Assembly: GCA_024226315.1 (NCBI GenBank)
Contig: JAAELT010000307.1
Coordinates: 1-64,000 of the forward strand
Length of the DNA stretch: 64,000 nt
From: a bacterium
GTDB lineage: Bacteria; Acidobacteriota; Thermoanaerobaculia; Multivoradales; J023
Reading direction: 5' to 3'
Below, piece by piece: positions 16,752 through 24,590 of the stretch (position 1 is its first letter; each line of letters opens with the position of its first letter). The position numbers and the translations under genes were made by a program. A model generated the notes under the pieces. It was given only the letters and a program-made list of their open reading frames with translations. It was not told where the DNA came from and did not search any database.

Positions 16752-18484
16752 AGAAGCCCACCGCCCTGCTCGCGGCCGTCCTGACCGTGCTCCTGGTCGG
16801 CCAATGTCAGGTGGTGAGCGCGGCCACGACGCGAACGAAGATCGGCGCCGGCATGGTGGCCGCGATGAGCGACGAGCAGGACATCTTCCTGGAGGCTCCG
16901 CCCCAGAAGGGCGAAGGACTGATCGCCTTCGCCAGGCGCCTCACCGGTGATGACGGCGCCGCCGGAAAGGTCACCAAGCTCAACGGCAAGCGGCCTCGGC
17001 GACTACTTGCCGGAGTGCGCTACCGCGTGCCGTACGAGGCCCTTTCGGACCGCTACAAGCTCGCCGTCATGCACGCGCTGTTCCCCTCCGACCGCTCCCT
17101 CGCCACCGGCTGGCAGCACACCGTCGCCAGCAACCGCGGCCCGGTGGGTCTATGGCGGCTGGCTCGGTGGTTCACCGGCGACGGCAAGAACTTCATCGCC
17201 ATCCGCGAGCACAACGACCTCAGCGACGAGGCACTGGAGCCCGGCGCCAAGGTGTTGATACCAGCCCAACTGCTGCTGCCGGCGTTCCGCGCCGCCCTGC
17301 CGCCGGCCCAGGTGGCCCAGGTGACTCACGACCTGGAATACCTGCGCGGTGACGACGGTGACTTCGCACTCTACCGTCTGAAGAAGGGCGAGGCCCTCTA
17401 CTCCGCGGTGGTGGTGCGCTTCACCGGCGGCACCTTCGCCGAGGACGTCAACTCTCTGGCCGCCGAGCTCGCCAAGCTGAACGGCATTACCGATGTCACC
17501 GACATGCCGGTAGGCCAGCGCGTGCGCATCCCCTTCGACCTGCTGCTGCCCGAGTACCTGCCCACCGACGATCCCCGCCGGGTGGAATACGAGACCGATC
17601 GCTCCGAGCGTGACAAGCACTCCAACACCGTACGCGCCTCGAGCCTCGACGGCATCACCGTGATCCTCGACGCCGGCCACGGCGGCCACGACCCGGGCAC
17701 CATGCTGGCGGGCACCTGGGAGAGTGTCTACGTCTACGACATCATGCTGCGAATCAAGCAGCTGCTCGAGACCACCACCGCCGCCACCGTGGTGCCGACC
17801 ACGCGCGACGGCACGATGTTCCGCATCCAGGATCGCGACGTTCTGCAGCGCTCGCGCGGCCACCGGGTACTGACTTCGCCGCCCTACACGATCGCCGATG
17901 CAAAGGTCGCCGCCAACCTGCGCTGGTACCTGGCCAATAGCCAGCACAAAGCAGCGGTCCGGCGTTCGGGAGACGACGCCAAGACTGTCTTCCTGTCGAT
18001 TCATGCCGATTCCCTGCCACGCACGCACCGCGGCGCCATGATCTACATCCCGGCGGCCAGCCTCACCCGCGGCGAGTACGGCAAGACGGGGGCGGTCTAC
18101 AGCTCGCGTAAGGAGGTCAAGGAGAAGCCCCGGGTGAGCTACAGCTGGAAGGAGCGCACGCGCTCGGAGGGGCTGTCGCGGCAGCTCGCCGGGCGCCTGC
18201 TCGCCAGTTTCCGACGCAAGGGTCTCGCCATTCATCACGAGAAGCCGATTCGTGACCGCATCATCCGCTGCCGCGGCTGCCGGCCGTGGGTACCCGCCGT
18301 GGTGCGCTACAACGCCGTGCCGGCCAAGCTCCTGCTCGAAGTCAGCAACCTCAACAACCCCCAGGACCGCAAGCTGATACAGACCCGAGCGTTTCGTCAG
18401 CGCGTGGCCCAGGCGGTAGTCGACGGCATTCTGTCTTATTATGGACAGTCCCCCGGAACCACGGCGAACGTCGCCGCGCGGTGA
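16748..18484 (+). CDS. Exported N-acetylmuramoyl-L-alanine amidase (Amidase_3) with LysM-like region
   Basis: A 578-residue exported cell-wall amidase. The start at 16748 overlaps the gatA stop (ATGA) and yields a signal peptide (about 1-26). Residues about 45-300 contain two or three LysM-like segments ending in RYRVPYEAL and QRVRIPFDLLLPEYLP. The catalytic Amidase_3 domain begins at VILDAGHGGHDPG (about 303). Likely zinc ligands are His in AGHGG, Glu in GTWESVYVYDI and His in LSIHADSL, with a catalytic Glu in LLLEVSNLNNPQD. It cleaves the lactyl-amide bond between MurNAc and L-Ala in peptidoglycan, probably during cell separation. It closes the gatC-gatA operon. Confidence 0.92.
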   Translation: MKKPTALLAAVLTVLLVGQCQVVSAATTRTKIGAGMVAAMSDEQDIFLEAPPQKGEGLIAFARRLTGDDGAAGKVTKLNGKRPRRLLAGVRYRVPYEALSDRYKLAVMHALFPSDRSLATGWQHTVASNRGPVGLWRLARWFTGDGKNFIAIREHNDLSDEALEPGAKVLIPAQLLLPAFRAALPPAQVAQVTHDLEYLRGDDGDFALYRLKKGEALYSAVVVRFTGGTFAEDVNSLAAELAKLNGITDVTDMPVGQRVRIPFDLLLPEYLPTDDPRRVEYETDRSERDKHSNTVRASSLDGITVILDAGHGGHDPGTMLAGTWESVYVYDIMLRIKQLLETTTAATVVPTTRDGTMFRIQDRDVLQRSRGHRVLTSPPYTIADAKVAANLRWYLANSQHKAAVRRSGDDAKTVFLSIHADSLPRTHRGAMIYIPAASLTRGEYGKTGAVYSSRKEVKEKPRVSYSWKERTRSEGLSRQLAGRLLASFRRKGLAIHHEKPIRDRIIRCRGCRPWVPAVVRYNAVPAKLLLEVSNLNNPQDRKLIQTRAFRQRVAQAVVDGILSYYGQSPGTTANVAAR

Positions 18485-18528
18485 TGCCCCGAAAAGGTAA
18501 TGCCCCGAGAAGGTGATGCCCCGAGAAT
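18481..18528 (+). repeat. Three 16-bp tandem repeats
   Basis: Three consecutive 16-bp units (18481-18496, 18497-18512, 18513-18528) share the core TGCCCCGAGAAGG with one or two changes each. They begin at the amidase stop and run into the leader of the ECF sigma gene. They could bind a regulator or be a neutral minisatellite; nothing in the sequence decides. Confidence 0.8.
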
Positions 18529-18571
18529 GGGGTCGGAACCGAGGCGCGGTCGCGAGGGTCCAAGTCTTAGG

Positions 18572-18588
18572 GCCCCCCGAAGGGGGGC
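18572..18588. repeat. C6-GAA-G6 hairpin in the sigma-factor leader
   Basis: A perfect 7-bp GCCCCCC-GAA-GGGGGGC stem-loop, 36 bp upstream of the proposed sigma start, with no T-run. Its flank GAGACGAAC matches, in inverted orientation, the flank of the hairpin at 9659-9673. Confidence 0.5.
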
Positions 18589-18623
18589 GGAATGAGACGA
18601 ACGACCTGATCCGGAGGACCCAC

Positions 18624-19220
18624 TTGGCGGCACTCATGGCGGCAACCACAGCGGCAACTCCCCTGAGCTCGAATCCCGATCTCGACCTGGCCACGCGTCA
18701 TCGCTACGGTGACCCAGAGGCTTTCGAGGAGGTCTACAGCCGCTTCTCGCAGATGGTCTTCAACCTCGCTTACCGAATGTCCGGCAAGACCGAGGAGGCG
18801 GAGGACCTGACGCAGGAGATCTTCATTCGCATCCATCGGCACCTGGCACGGTTCAACGGGCGCTCGGCGCTCAAGACCTGGGTCTACCGCGTGACCCTGA
18901 ACCACTGCCGCAGCAAACTGGGCCGCCGGCGCTACCCGACCCAACCCCTGGCCGAGGAGAACGAGGGCGAGGGGGTGAGCCTGCAAGACGAAGGCCGCAG
19001 CCCCGAGGACCTGACTCTGGCCCGCGACGCCGGCCGCCAGGTGAGCCTGGCGCTGCGCCAGGTCAAGCCGGTGTTTCGCGAGGCCGTGGTGCTGCGCGAT
19101 CTGCAGGGCTTGAGCTACGACGAGATCGCCGAGATCCTCAAGGTGCGAATCGGCACGGTGCGCTCCCGCATCGCCCGTGGCCGCGACCGCCTCCGGGTCA
19201 TTCTGGAGAAAACGACATGA
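18624..19220 (+). CDS. ECF-type RNA polymerase sigma factor
   Basis: A 198-residue sigma-70 family protein of the ECF group. Region 2 is clear (DPEAFEEVYSRFSQMVFNLAYRM, then DLTQEIFIRIHRHL and TWVYRVTLNHCRSKLGRRR). Region 4 follows with DLQGLSYDEIAEILKVRIGTVRSRIARGRDRLR, a helix-turn-helix for the -35 element. The TTG at 18624 is chosen because GGAGG lies 6 bp upstream; an in-frame ATG at 18636 is the alternative. The stop overlaps the anti-sigma ATG (ATGA). The 16-bp tandem repeats and GC hairpin occupy its leader, but no obvious autoregulated promoter is recognised. Confidence 0.93.
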   Translation: MAALMAATTAATPLSSNPDLDLATRHRYGDPEAFEEVYSRFSQMVFNLAYRMSGKTEEAEDLTQEIFIRIHRHLARFNGRSALKTWVYRVTLNHCRSKLGRRRYPTQPLAEENEGEGVSLQDEGRSPEDLTLARDAGRQVSLALRQVKPVFREAVVLRDLQGLSYDEIAEILKVRIGTVRSRIARGRDRLRVILEKTT

Positions 19221-19864
19221 GCACTCATGTTTCCGCGGAGCTGCTCTCCGCCTATCTCGACCGACAGCTCGCCGGGCCGGAAGCCCGGCAGCTGGAGGAG
19301 CACCTGGACCGATGCGAACGGTGCCACGTGCGCCTCGAAGGGCTGCGCAAAGTGGTCACCCACCTGCAGACCCTCGACCCGCTCACCCCGCCGTCCGGCC
19401 TCCAGGCCGCGGTGGCGCGGCGGATCCAGCTCTCCGACCGGCAACCCAACCTACTCGACCGTTTCGAGCAGGGAATCTCGATCTTCGACCGACAGTCGCC
19501 GATCCTCGCCATGTTCGCCGTGATCATCGCCCTGGCGATGTTCATCTACCTGTTCTCATATGCCCTGCACCAGGACCAGTCCGGCAGCATCGAAGTGATC
19601 TTCCAGGATCCGCCCGGAGCCGCCGCGGCCGAAGACCAGGCGATCGGCAGCCGCCTGACCGCGGGCGGTCGCCAGCTGGTGTGGAGCGTAGGCGGCCTGT
19701 GGGTGGAGGAAGGCGCCGACGTCGACGCGGTCGCCCGCACACTCGCGGTCGACTCCGACGAGGGCCGCGATTTTCTCGCCGCCCATCCGGAGCTCGCCGA
19801 TCTCGCAGCGCTCGACCGCAGCGTCGTGGTCCGCCTCGGTGGCGAAATCGTGCGGTTGGACTAG
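19217..19864 (+). CDS. Membrane-bound zinc-finger anti-sigma factor
   Basis: A 215-residue protein. The N-terminal anti-sigma domain carries the ZAS motif His-x3-Cys-x2-Cys in EEHLDRCERCH (about 28-38). One transmembrane helix (about 95-115, AMFAVIIALAMFIYLFSYAL) leads to an outside domain of about 95 residues with no recognised fold. It should hold the preceding ECF sigma at the membrane and release it on an envelope signal. The start at 19217 overlaps the sigma stop, the standard sigma/anti-sigma arrangement. The target regulon is unknown; the next gene, 193 bp downstream, is a possible target. Confidence 0.9.
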   Translation: MSTHVSAELLSAYLDRQLAGPEARQLEEHLDRCERCHVRLEGLRKVVTHLQTLDPLTPPSGLQAAVARRIQLSDRQPNLLDRFEQGISIFDRQSPILAMFAVIIALAMFIYLFSYALHQDQSGSIEVIFQDPPGAAAAEDQAIGSRLTAGGRQLVWSVGGLWVEEGADVDAVARTLAVDSDEGRDFLAAHPELADLAALDRSVVVRLGGEIVRLD

Positions 19865-20057
19865 CTCCGGGCCGGTCGGGCGGCGGTTGCGCGAAGGGCA
19901 GGGCGTCTCGTCGACGAAACGGTCTGTCCCCGTACGACCGCGTCTCATCCCCGCACCGAGCTCTCCTTGGTCAGTTCTTCATGGCGATATCGCGTCTATC
20001 ATCGTGAGTAGCTTCCTACCCCCGAATGAGGAACATCAACAGACCAAGGAGCCATCG

Positions 20058-23000
20058 ATGCAAGGACCAAGTCGAGCCGCCGTTCGCCTCAGCCGCCGCG
20101 TCGGAATCCCGATCGTTTTCGGGCTGCTCGTCTCGCTGCCGGCAGCCGCCGGGGAGGTGGGCACGCTACCGCCCTCGCCGGTCTTCACGCCGACGCCCGA
20201 GTCCGCCGACGTCCACGCCTTCGAGAAGGTCGGAGGCTCTTACGAATTCACCAACCCCTACATCCCGCCGGTGTCCAACAGCCAGGACCATCGGATCGGC
20301 TTGATCCGCAAGCAGGGGGGCGGCGGCACGGCCCGTTTCGTGCTGCTGGCCCCCGAGCGGCTGAGCTCGCCGGTGGTGGAAGTCGACGGCGCCGGGATCC
20401 TCGCCTCGACGATCTATTCGGTCTCCGCGGCCGATTTCCACGACGCCACGGCCACCGCCACCCACACGCCCGACATCGCCCATTTGGCGCTGTGCGATCC
20501 GAAGGAGCCGGCGCCGAACCCCTATGTCTGCGGAGACTCGGACTGCTACGACATGAAGGCCATCACGGGTCTGGTCTTCTCCGACAGCGACCCCAATGAT
20601 CCGGTGGACCATCCACCCTACATCGAGCTGTGGTCGGCGCCGTTGACCGTCGAGGTGACGACTCCGAAGACCGCTTCGGCGAGCATCGCCCAGGTCACCG
20701 TCCACGGTCGCGTCGGGGCGCCGCCGGTTCACGGCTACTCCTCGGGCGGCATCCGAAGCTTCCACACCCCCTTGATCGTGGGCGACAACCGGCTGCTGAT
20801 CGTCCGCTTCGGCCACTTGGCCGAGCTCGAGTGGCAAGACGCCCAGGGCCAGACCCACACCGGCCGCTACGATCCGGTCTACGCCTCCTATCCCGACGAC
20901 GGCAACCCGGCGATCGACGACGAATGCGACGTCACCCAGTGGACCGACTTCAAGCCCCTGGCCAACGCCCCCCACGATCCCAACCTCATTGGCCGCTACG
21001 GCTTCGCCAGCACTCCCTTCACCTCGCCCAGCGGCGCTTCGATCCCTCATACCTATGGCATCCGCGGCCGGTACCTGTGGGTGGATCAGAAGGCCAACAA
21101 CGTGTTCTTCGGCACGCTCAGCCGGTTTCTTCACAAGGACTATCTGGGTGACGGTTCCTGCGGCAGCAGCGGCGACTGCTTGTACGACATCGCCTGCGTG
21201 CCCGGCGTCCCCTGCGATCTCACCAACGCGCAGGCTTCCGAGGCCACGCCCCCGCACCAGGGGTGGATGATGATGGGGCTGTGGACCCACGGCAAGATGG
21301 TGCTCCTCGACAGCATGATCAACCACTCCGATTTCGGCCTGCAGGGCGAGGAGGAGCACCACCGAATGGTGACCTTGTACGATGACGGCCCCGCCATCCG
21401 TGTCGGCACCGGACGCGACGCGGACCCGGTGACCGGCACCGCCCACGGCTGGATCGACACCACCGTGCAGCTCGGCTCCACCGAGCATTTCTTCAACATG
21501 GTGCCCCACATGCGGCTGCGGACACCCCGGGATGTGGTGTGGCTGGTGACCGCCGGAGCGCAGACCGACGAGATCGCCTTCGACGACTACCTCAACCACC
21601 GGACGCTCATCTTCTCGCCGATGAACGCGCTCAAGGAGATGGTGGGCACCCAGGTCTACCATGACGGTCGCGATCCGAATTCCTCCGAGATGCGTCTGCA
21701 GAACGCCGCCACCAGCCTCGACTTCGCCCTTCCCGCCTACGGCGAAGTGGTGGTCCCCGCCGGCACGGACGATCACGGGCGGATCGAGAACGTCGCCCTC
21801 GGCGGCATCGAGGCCCGTGGCTTCTACCTGGATCCCGAGAGCCGGATCGAATACGAGACTCCCGCCCAGAGCGGCCTCGAGAACGAGGAGTGGGTGGTCA
21901 GCCTGTTCTACGACCTGAAGGTGGTCTCGTCCCAGGTGCGGCGATTGTTCACCTTCCCGGGCGGCGACTACGTCGACCTGCACGGCCTGTGGTACACGCG
22001 GATCTGCGGCGGCGGCGGCTTCGGCTGCAGGAAGGTCCGGCTGCCGAAGAAACAGTCGACGGCGACCTGGACCCACCTCGCCTACCATCTGGTGGACGAC
22101 AAGATCCGCCTCTACCAGGACGGCTTCCTGTTCGCCGAGGTCGACCGTCCGGCCGGCATGCTCATCGAGCCCGGCACCTTCAAGATCGGCTCGCCGGCGG
22201 CCGGAACCCTGGGCGCGGGCGGTTGGATCGACGATCTGCGGGTGGTGGCCGGCCCGGTCAACGACGAGTTGCTCTGCAATCATGCCCGCGGCACCCTGGT
22301 CGCCGTGCCGCACACCTACGACACGCTGACCGGCAACCATCTGGCGGACCTGCTCGCCCCCTTCGAGGCCGCCGACGCCGATTCCGACCTGTATCCGGAC
22401 TTCGTGTCCGGCCGGGAAGCCATCCACGATGCGCTCCACGGCCCCAGCGCCAAGGCCTGGGCGCTGTCGGACTACTACGTCTGCAACATCGACTACACGC
22501 AATCCGGCGGCGTCTCGGTCTACGACGCGGGCGATCCGCTGGCACGGTCGGTGCGGCGTCGCATGCTCTTCCCGGAGGGACCGTTGGTGTGGAATCAGCC
22601 GCGGCCCGATTCGGCTTCGAACCCCTTCTGCCTCTCCTGCCACCAGAGCACCGGCCAGGGCGGCCTCGGCCTGGAGGCGCTGACGCTCGACCCGGCGACC
22701 GCCGCCCACGCCGACCCGCGCCGGCAGCCGTCTCAGCCGCCGCACCAGGTTTTCGGCATGATGCCGGCCCACTATTTCGATGTCGACGCGCCGCCGGCCG
22801 AGACCGTCGACGCCGAGATCGACCGCTGGGTGGACGACGGCCCCCTCTACCGCTGGACCCTGGACGAGGCCGGGGGAGCGAGCTTCCACAACTGGGTGAT
22901 CGGCGACGTCAACCAGCCGTCCAACGGCGGCTCGCGCAACCAGTCGCCCTACAAGCCGGGCGCTGGCCGTGGCCACGCGCTGGCCTTCGACGGGGTGGAC

Positions 23001-23576
23001 GACTCCGCGCCCATCGACCACAACCTGAGCATCGACAGCGAGGAGCTCACCCTCGCCGCCTGGTTCCGCCCTTATCGCAACGGCGGCGTCGCCCCCGAAG
23101 ACGGATGCCGGATCGACGTCGGCGTCGACTCCCCGTGCACCCTGATCGCCAAGTCCTTCGGCGACGTGTACTGGTCGCTGCAGGCCTTCTACCTGGCCGA
23201 CGATCCCGACCCGCGCTGGCGGGCCCGCCTCGAGGTCCGCGGCGACAACGGCATGCTCGAAGCCCTCGAAGTCGACCTCGACGACCCCGCCACCCCGGCC
23301 GCCAACGACTTCGTCGGTACCTGGTGGCACCACCTGGCCGGGACCTACGGCGGCGGCGAGCTCGAGATCTACCTCGACGGCGACTCGATGGGCACCGCCA
23401 CGGTGACGTCACGGCCCCTCGCCACCAGCTCCAACCACCCCGTCACCCTGGGCTCTGAGCTCGATGGCCTGGGCGCCCCGGTGGCCCCCTACTATGGCCG
23501 GCTCGACGACGTCCGTATCTACGACCGCCGTCTGCGTCCGGGAGAAATCCCGGAGCTGGTGGCGGATACGCCGTAA
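20058..23576 (+). CDS. Giant exported protein with LamG-like domains and one c-type heme motif
   Basis: A 1172-residue exported protein. The ATG at 20058 is supported by AAGGAG 6 bp upstream and by a signal peptide (about 1-34, ending LPAAAG). Two concanavalin/LamG-like modules are visible. One lies at about 640-730 (LVDDKIRLYQDGFLFAEVD, FKIGSPAAG). The other is at the C-terminus (about 930-1165), with ALAFDGVDDSAPID, LTLAAWFRPY, LEIYLDGDSMG and RLDDVRIYDRRL. A single heme motif CLSCH (about 857) lies between them. The first 600 residues match no family I recognise. The mix of heme and carbohydrate-binding-like modules resembles the 9837-13277 product in plan. It probably acts in the periplasm or at the cell surface. 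Confidence 0.82.
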   Translation: MQGPSRAAVRLSRRVGIPIVFGLLVSLPAAAGEVGTLPPSPVFTPTPESADVHAFEKVGGSYEFTNPYIPPVSNSQDHRIGLIRKQGGGGTARFVLLAPERLSSPVVEVDGAGILASTIYSVSAADFHDATATATHTPDIAHLALCDPKEPAPNPYVCGDSDCYDMKAITGLVFSDSDPNDPVDHPPYIELWSAPLTVEVTTPKTASASIAQVTVHGRVGAPPVHGYSSGGIRSFHTPLIVGDNRLLIVRFGHLAELEWQDAQGQTHTGRYDPVYASYPDDGNPAIDDECDVTQWTDFKPLANAPHDPNLIGRYGFASTPFTSPSGASIPHTYGIRGRYLWVDQKANNVFFGTLSRFLHKDYLGDGSCGSSGDCLYDIACVPGVPCDLTNAQASEATPPHQGWMMMGLWTHGKMVLLDSMINHSDFGLQGEEEHHRMVTLYDDGPAIRVGTGRDADPVTGTAHGWIDTTVQLGSTEHFFNMVPHMRLRTPRDVVWLVTAGAQTDEIAFDDYLNHRTLIFSPMNALKEMVGTQVYHDGRDPNSSEMRLQNAATSLDFALPAYGEVVVPAGTDDHGRIENVALGGIEARGFYLDPESRIEYETPAQSGLENEEWVVSLFYDLKVVSSQVRRLFTFPGGDYVDLHGLWYTRICGGGGFGCRKVRLPKKQSTATWTHLAYHLVDDKIRLYQDGFLFAEVDRPAGMLIEPGTFKIGSPAAGTLGAGGWIDDLRVVAGPVNDELLCNHARGTLVAVPHTYDTLTGNHLADLLAPFEAADADSDLYPDFVSGREAIHDALHGPSAKAWALSDYYVCNIDYTQSGGVSVYDAGDPLARSVRRRMLFPEGPLVWNQPRPDSASNPFCLSCHQSTGQGGLGLEALTLDPATAAHADPRRQPSQPPHQVFGMMPAHYFDVDAPPAETVDAEIDRWVDDGPLYRWTLDEAGGASFHNWVIGDVNQPSNGGSRNQSPYKPGAGRGHALAFDGVDDSAPIDHNLSIDSEELTLAAWFRPYRNGGVAPEDGCRIDVGVDSPCTLIAKSFGDVYWSLQAFYLADDPDPRWRARLEVRGDNGMLEALEVDLDDPATPAANDFVGTWWHHLAGTYGGGELEIYLDGDSMGTATVTSRPLATSSNHPVTLGSELDGLGAPVAPYYGRLDDVRIYDRRLRPGEIPELVADTP

Positions 23577-23586
23577 CGGCGACGCC

Positions 23587-23615
23587 TGCCGCGCTCCTCG
23601 ATCGGGAGCGCGGCA
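23587..23615 (+). terminator. Stem-loop after the LamG/heme gene
   Basis: A perfect 11-bp stem (TGCCGCGCTCC pairing with GGAGCGCGGCA) with a 7-nt loop lies 10 bp past the stop at 23576. No T-run follows, so it may be a weak terminator or an mRNA 3'-end stabiliser. Confidence 0.5.
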
Positions 23616-23681
23616 CGGCTTCTCGCCGGCGCCCGCGTCTCGACGCTGTACAAGCTCGGGCGATTCCGTGACAATTCCGCC

Positions 23682-24590
23682 ATGCGTCGATCCACAGTCC
23701 GATCTCTCCTCATCGTTCTTCTCGTGCTCGCAGCCGCTGCCGGCCCCACCCACGCCGAGCTCTCCGAGCGCTGGCAGAAGATGAACCAGCCGGTGGAGCC
23801 GTTCCGGATCCTCGGCAACCTCTACTACGTCGGCGCCAACAGCGTCACCTCGTTTCTGATCACCACGCCCGACGGCCACATCCTGATCGACGGTGGTTTC
23901 GAGGAGACCGTGCCGCAGATCGAGGCCAATATCGCCAAGCTGGGCTTCGAGCTCGAGGACGTCGAGATCCTGCTCAACAGCCACGCCCATTTCGACCACG
24001 CGGGCGGCCTCGCCCGGCTCAAAAAGGCGAGCGGCGCCCGGTTCATGGCCAGCGAGATCGAGGCCCCGATCCTCGAGCGCGGGGGCCTCGGCGACGATCT
24101 GCTGGGCGACGAGGCACCGTTCCCGAAGATCGAGGTCGACCGCATGCTGAAGGACGGCGAGACCATCGAGCACGGGGGTATGCGCCTCACCGCTCACGTC
24201 ACCGCCGGCCACACCCGAGGCTGCACGTCCTGGGCCTTCGAGGTTGAGGACGCCGGCGAATCGCACCTGGCAGTCTCGATCTGCAGCCTGTCGGTGCTCG
24301 ACGGCATGAAGTTCGGCGAAGACCCTACCTATCCCACCATCGCGCGTGACTTCGGGCGCTCCTTCGAGACCCTCGAAGCCCTGCCCTGTGAAGTGTTCCT
24401 AGCCTCCCACGCCGGCTTCTTCCGCATGAAAGAAAAGCAGGAGAAGCTGGGCGAGGAGGGACCCAACCCGTTCATCGATCGCAAGGGCTACCTGAAGTAC
24501 ATCGACCGGGCGCGGGAAAGATTCAAGGAGGCGGTGGCGAAGGAGCAGGCCGGCGGCGACGGTTCGGGCGGCAGCTCACGATCGAGCTAG
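23682..24590 (+). CDS. Exported metallo-beta-lactamase fold enzyme, subclass B3-like
   Basis: A 302-residue protein with a signal peptide (about 1-25, ending THA). The metal-binding layout is that of subclass B3 beta-lactamases: HAHFDH (His101, His103, Asp105, His106), His177 in AGHTRGCTSW and His243 in LASHAGFF. No Cys occupies the B1/B2 ligand position. Length and spacing fit B3 enzymes such as L1 or FEZ-1, which use two zinc ions to hydrolyse beta-lactams in the periplasm. Close relatives include lactonase-like and other MBL hydrolases, so drug hydrolysis is not proven. A Gly/Ser-rich tail of about 15 residues is extra. The gene ends overlapping the stop of the convergent TPR gene. Confidence 0.85.
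   Translation: MRRSTVRSLLIVLLVLAAAAGPTHAELSERWQKMNQPVEPFRILGNLYYVGANSVTSFLITTPDGHILIDGGFEETVPQIEANIAKLGFELEDVEILLNSHAHFDHAGGLARLKKASGARFMASEIEAPILERGGLGDDLLGDEAPFPKIEVDRMLKDGETIEHGGMRLTAHVTAGHTRGCTSWAFEVEDAGESHLAVSICSLSVLDGMKFGEDPTYPTIARDFGRSFETLEALPCEVFLASHAGFFRMKEKQEKLGEEGPNPFIDRKGYLKYIDRARERFKEAVAKEQAGGDGSGGSSRSS

Noticed and set aside
19839..20057. An upstream start for the LamG/heme protein
   Set aside because: AAGGAG and the signal peptide at 20058 fit better, and the earlier part overlaps the anti-sigma gene.
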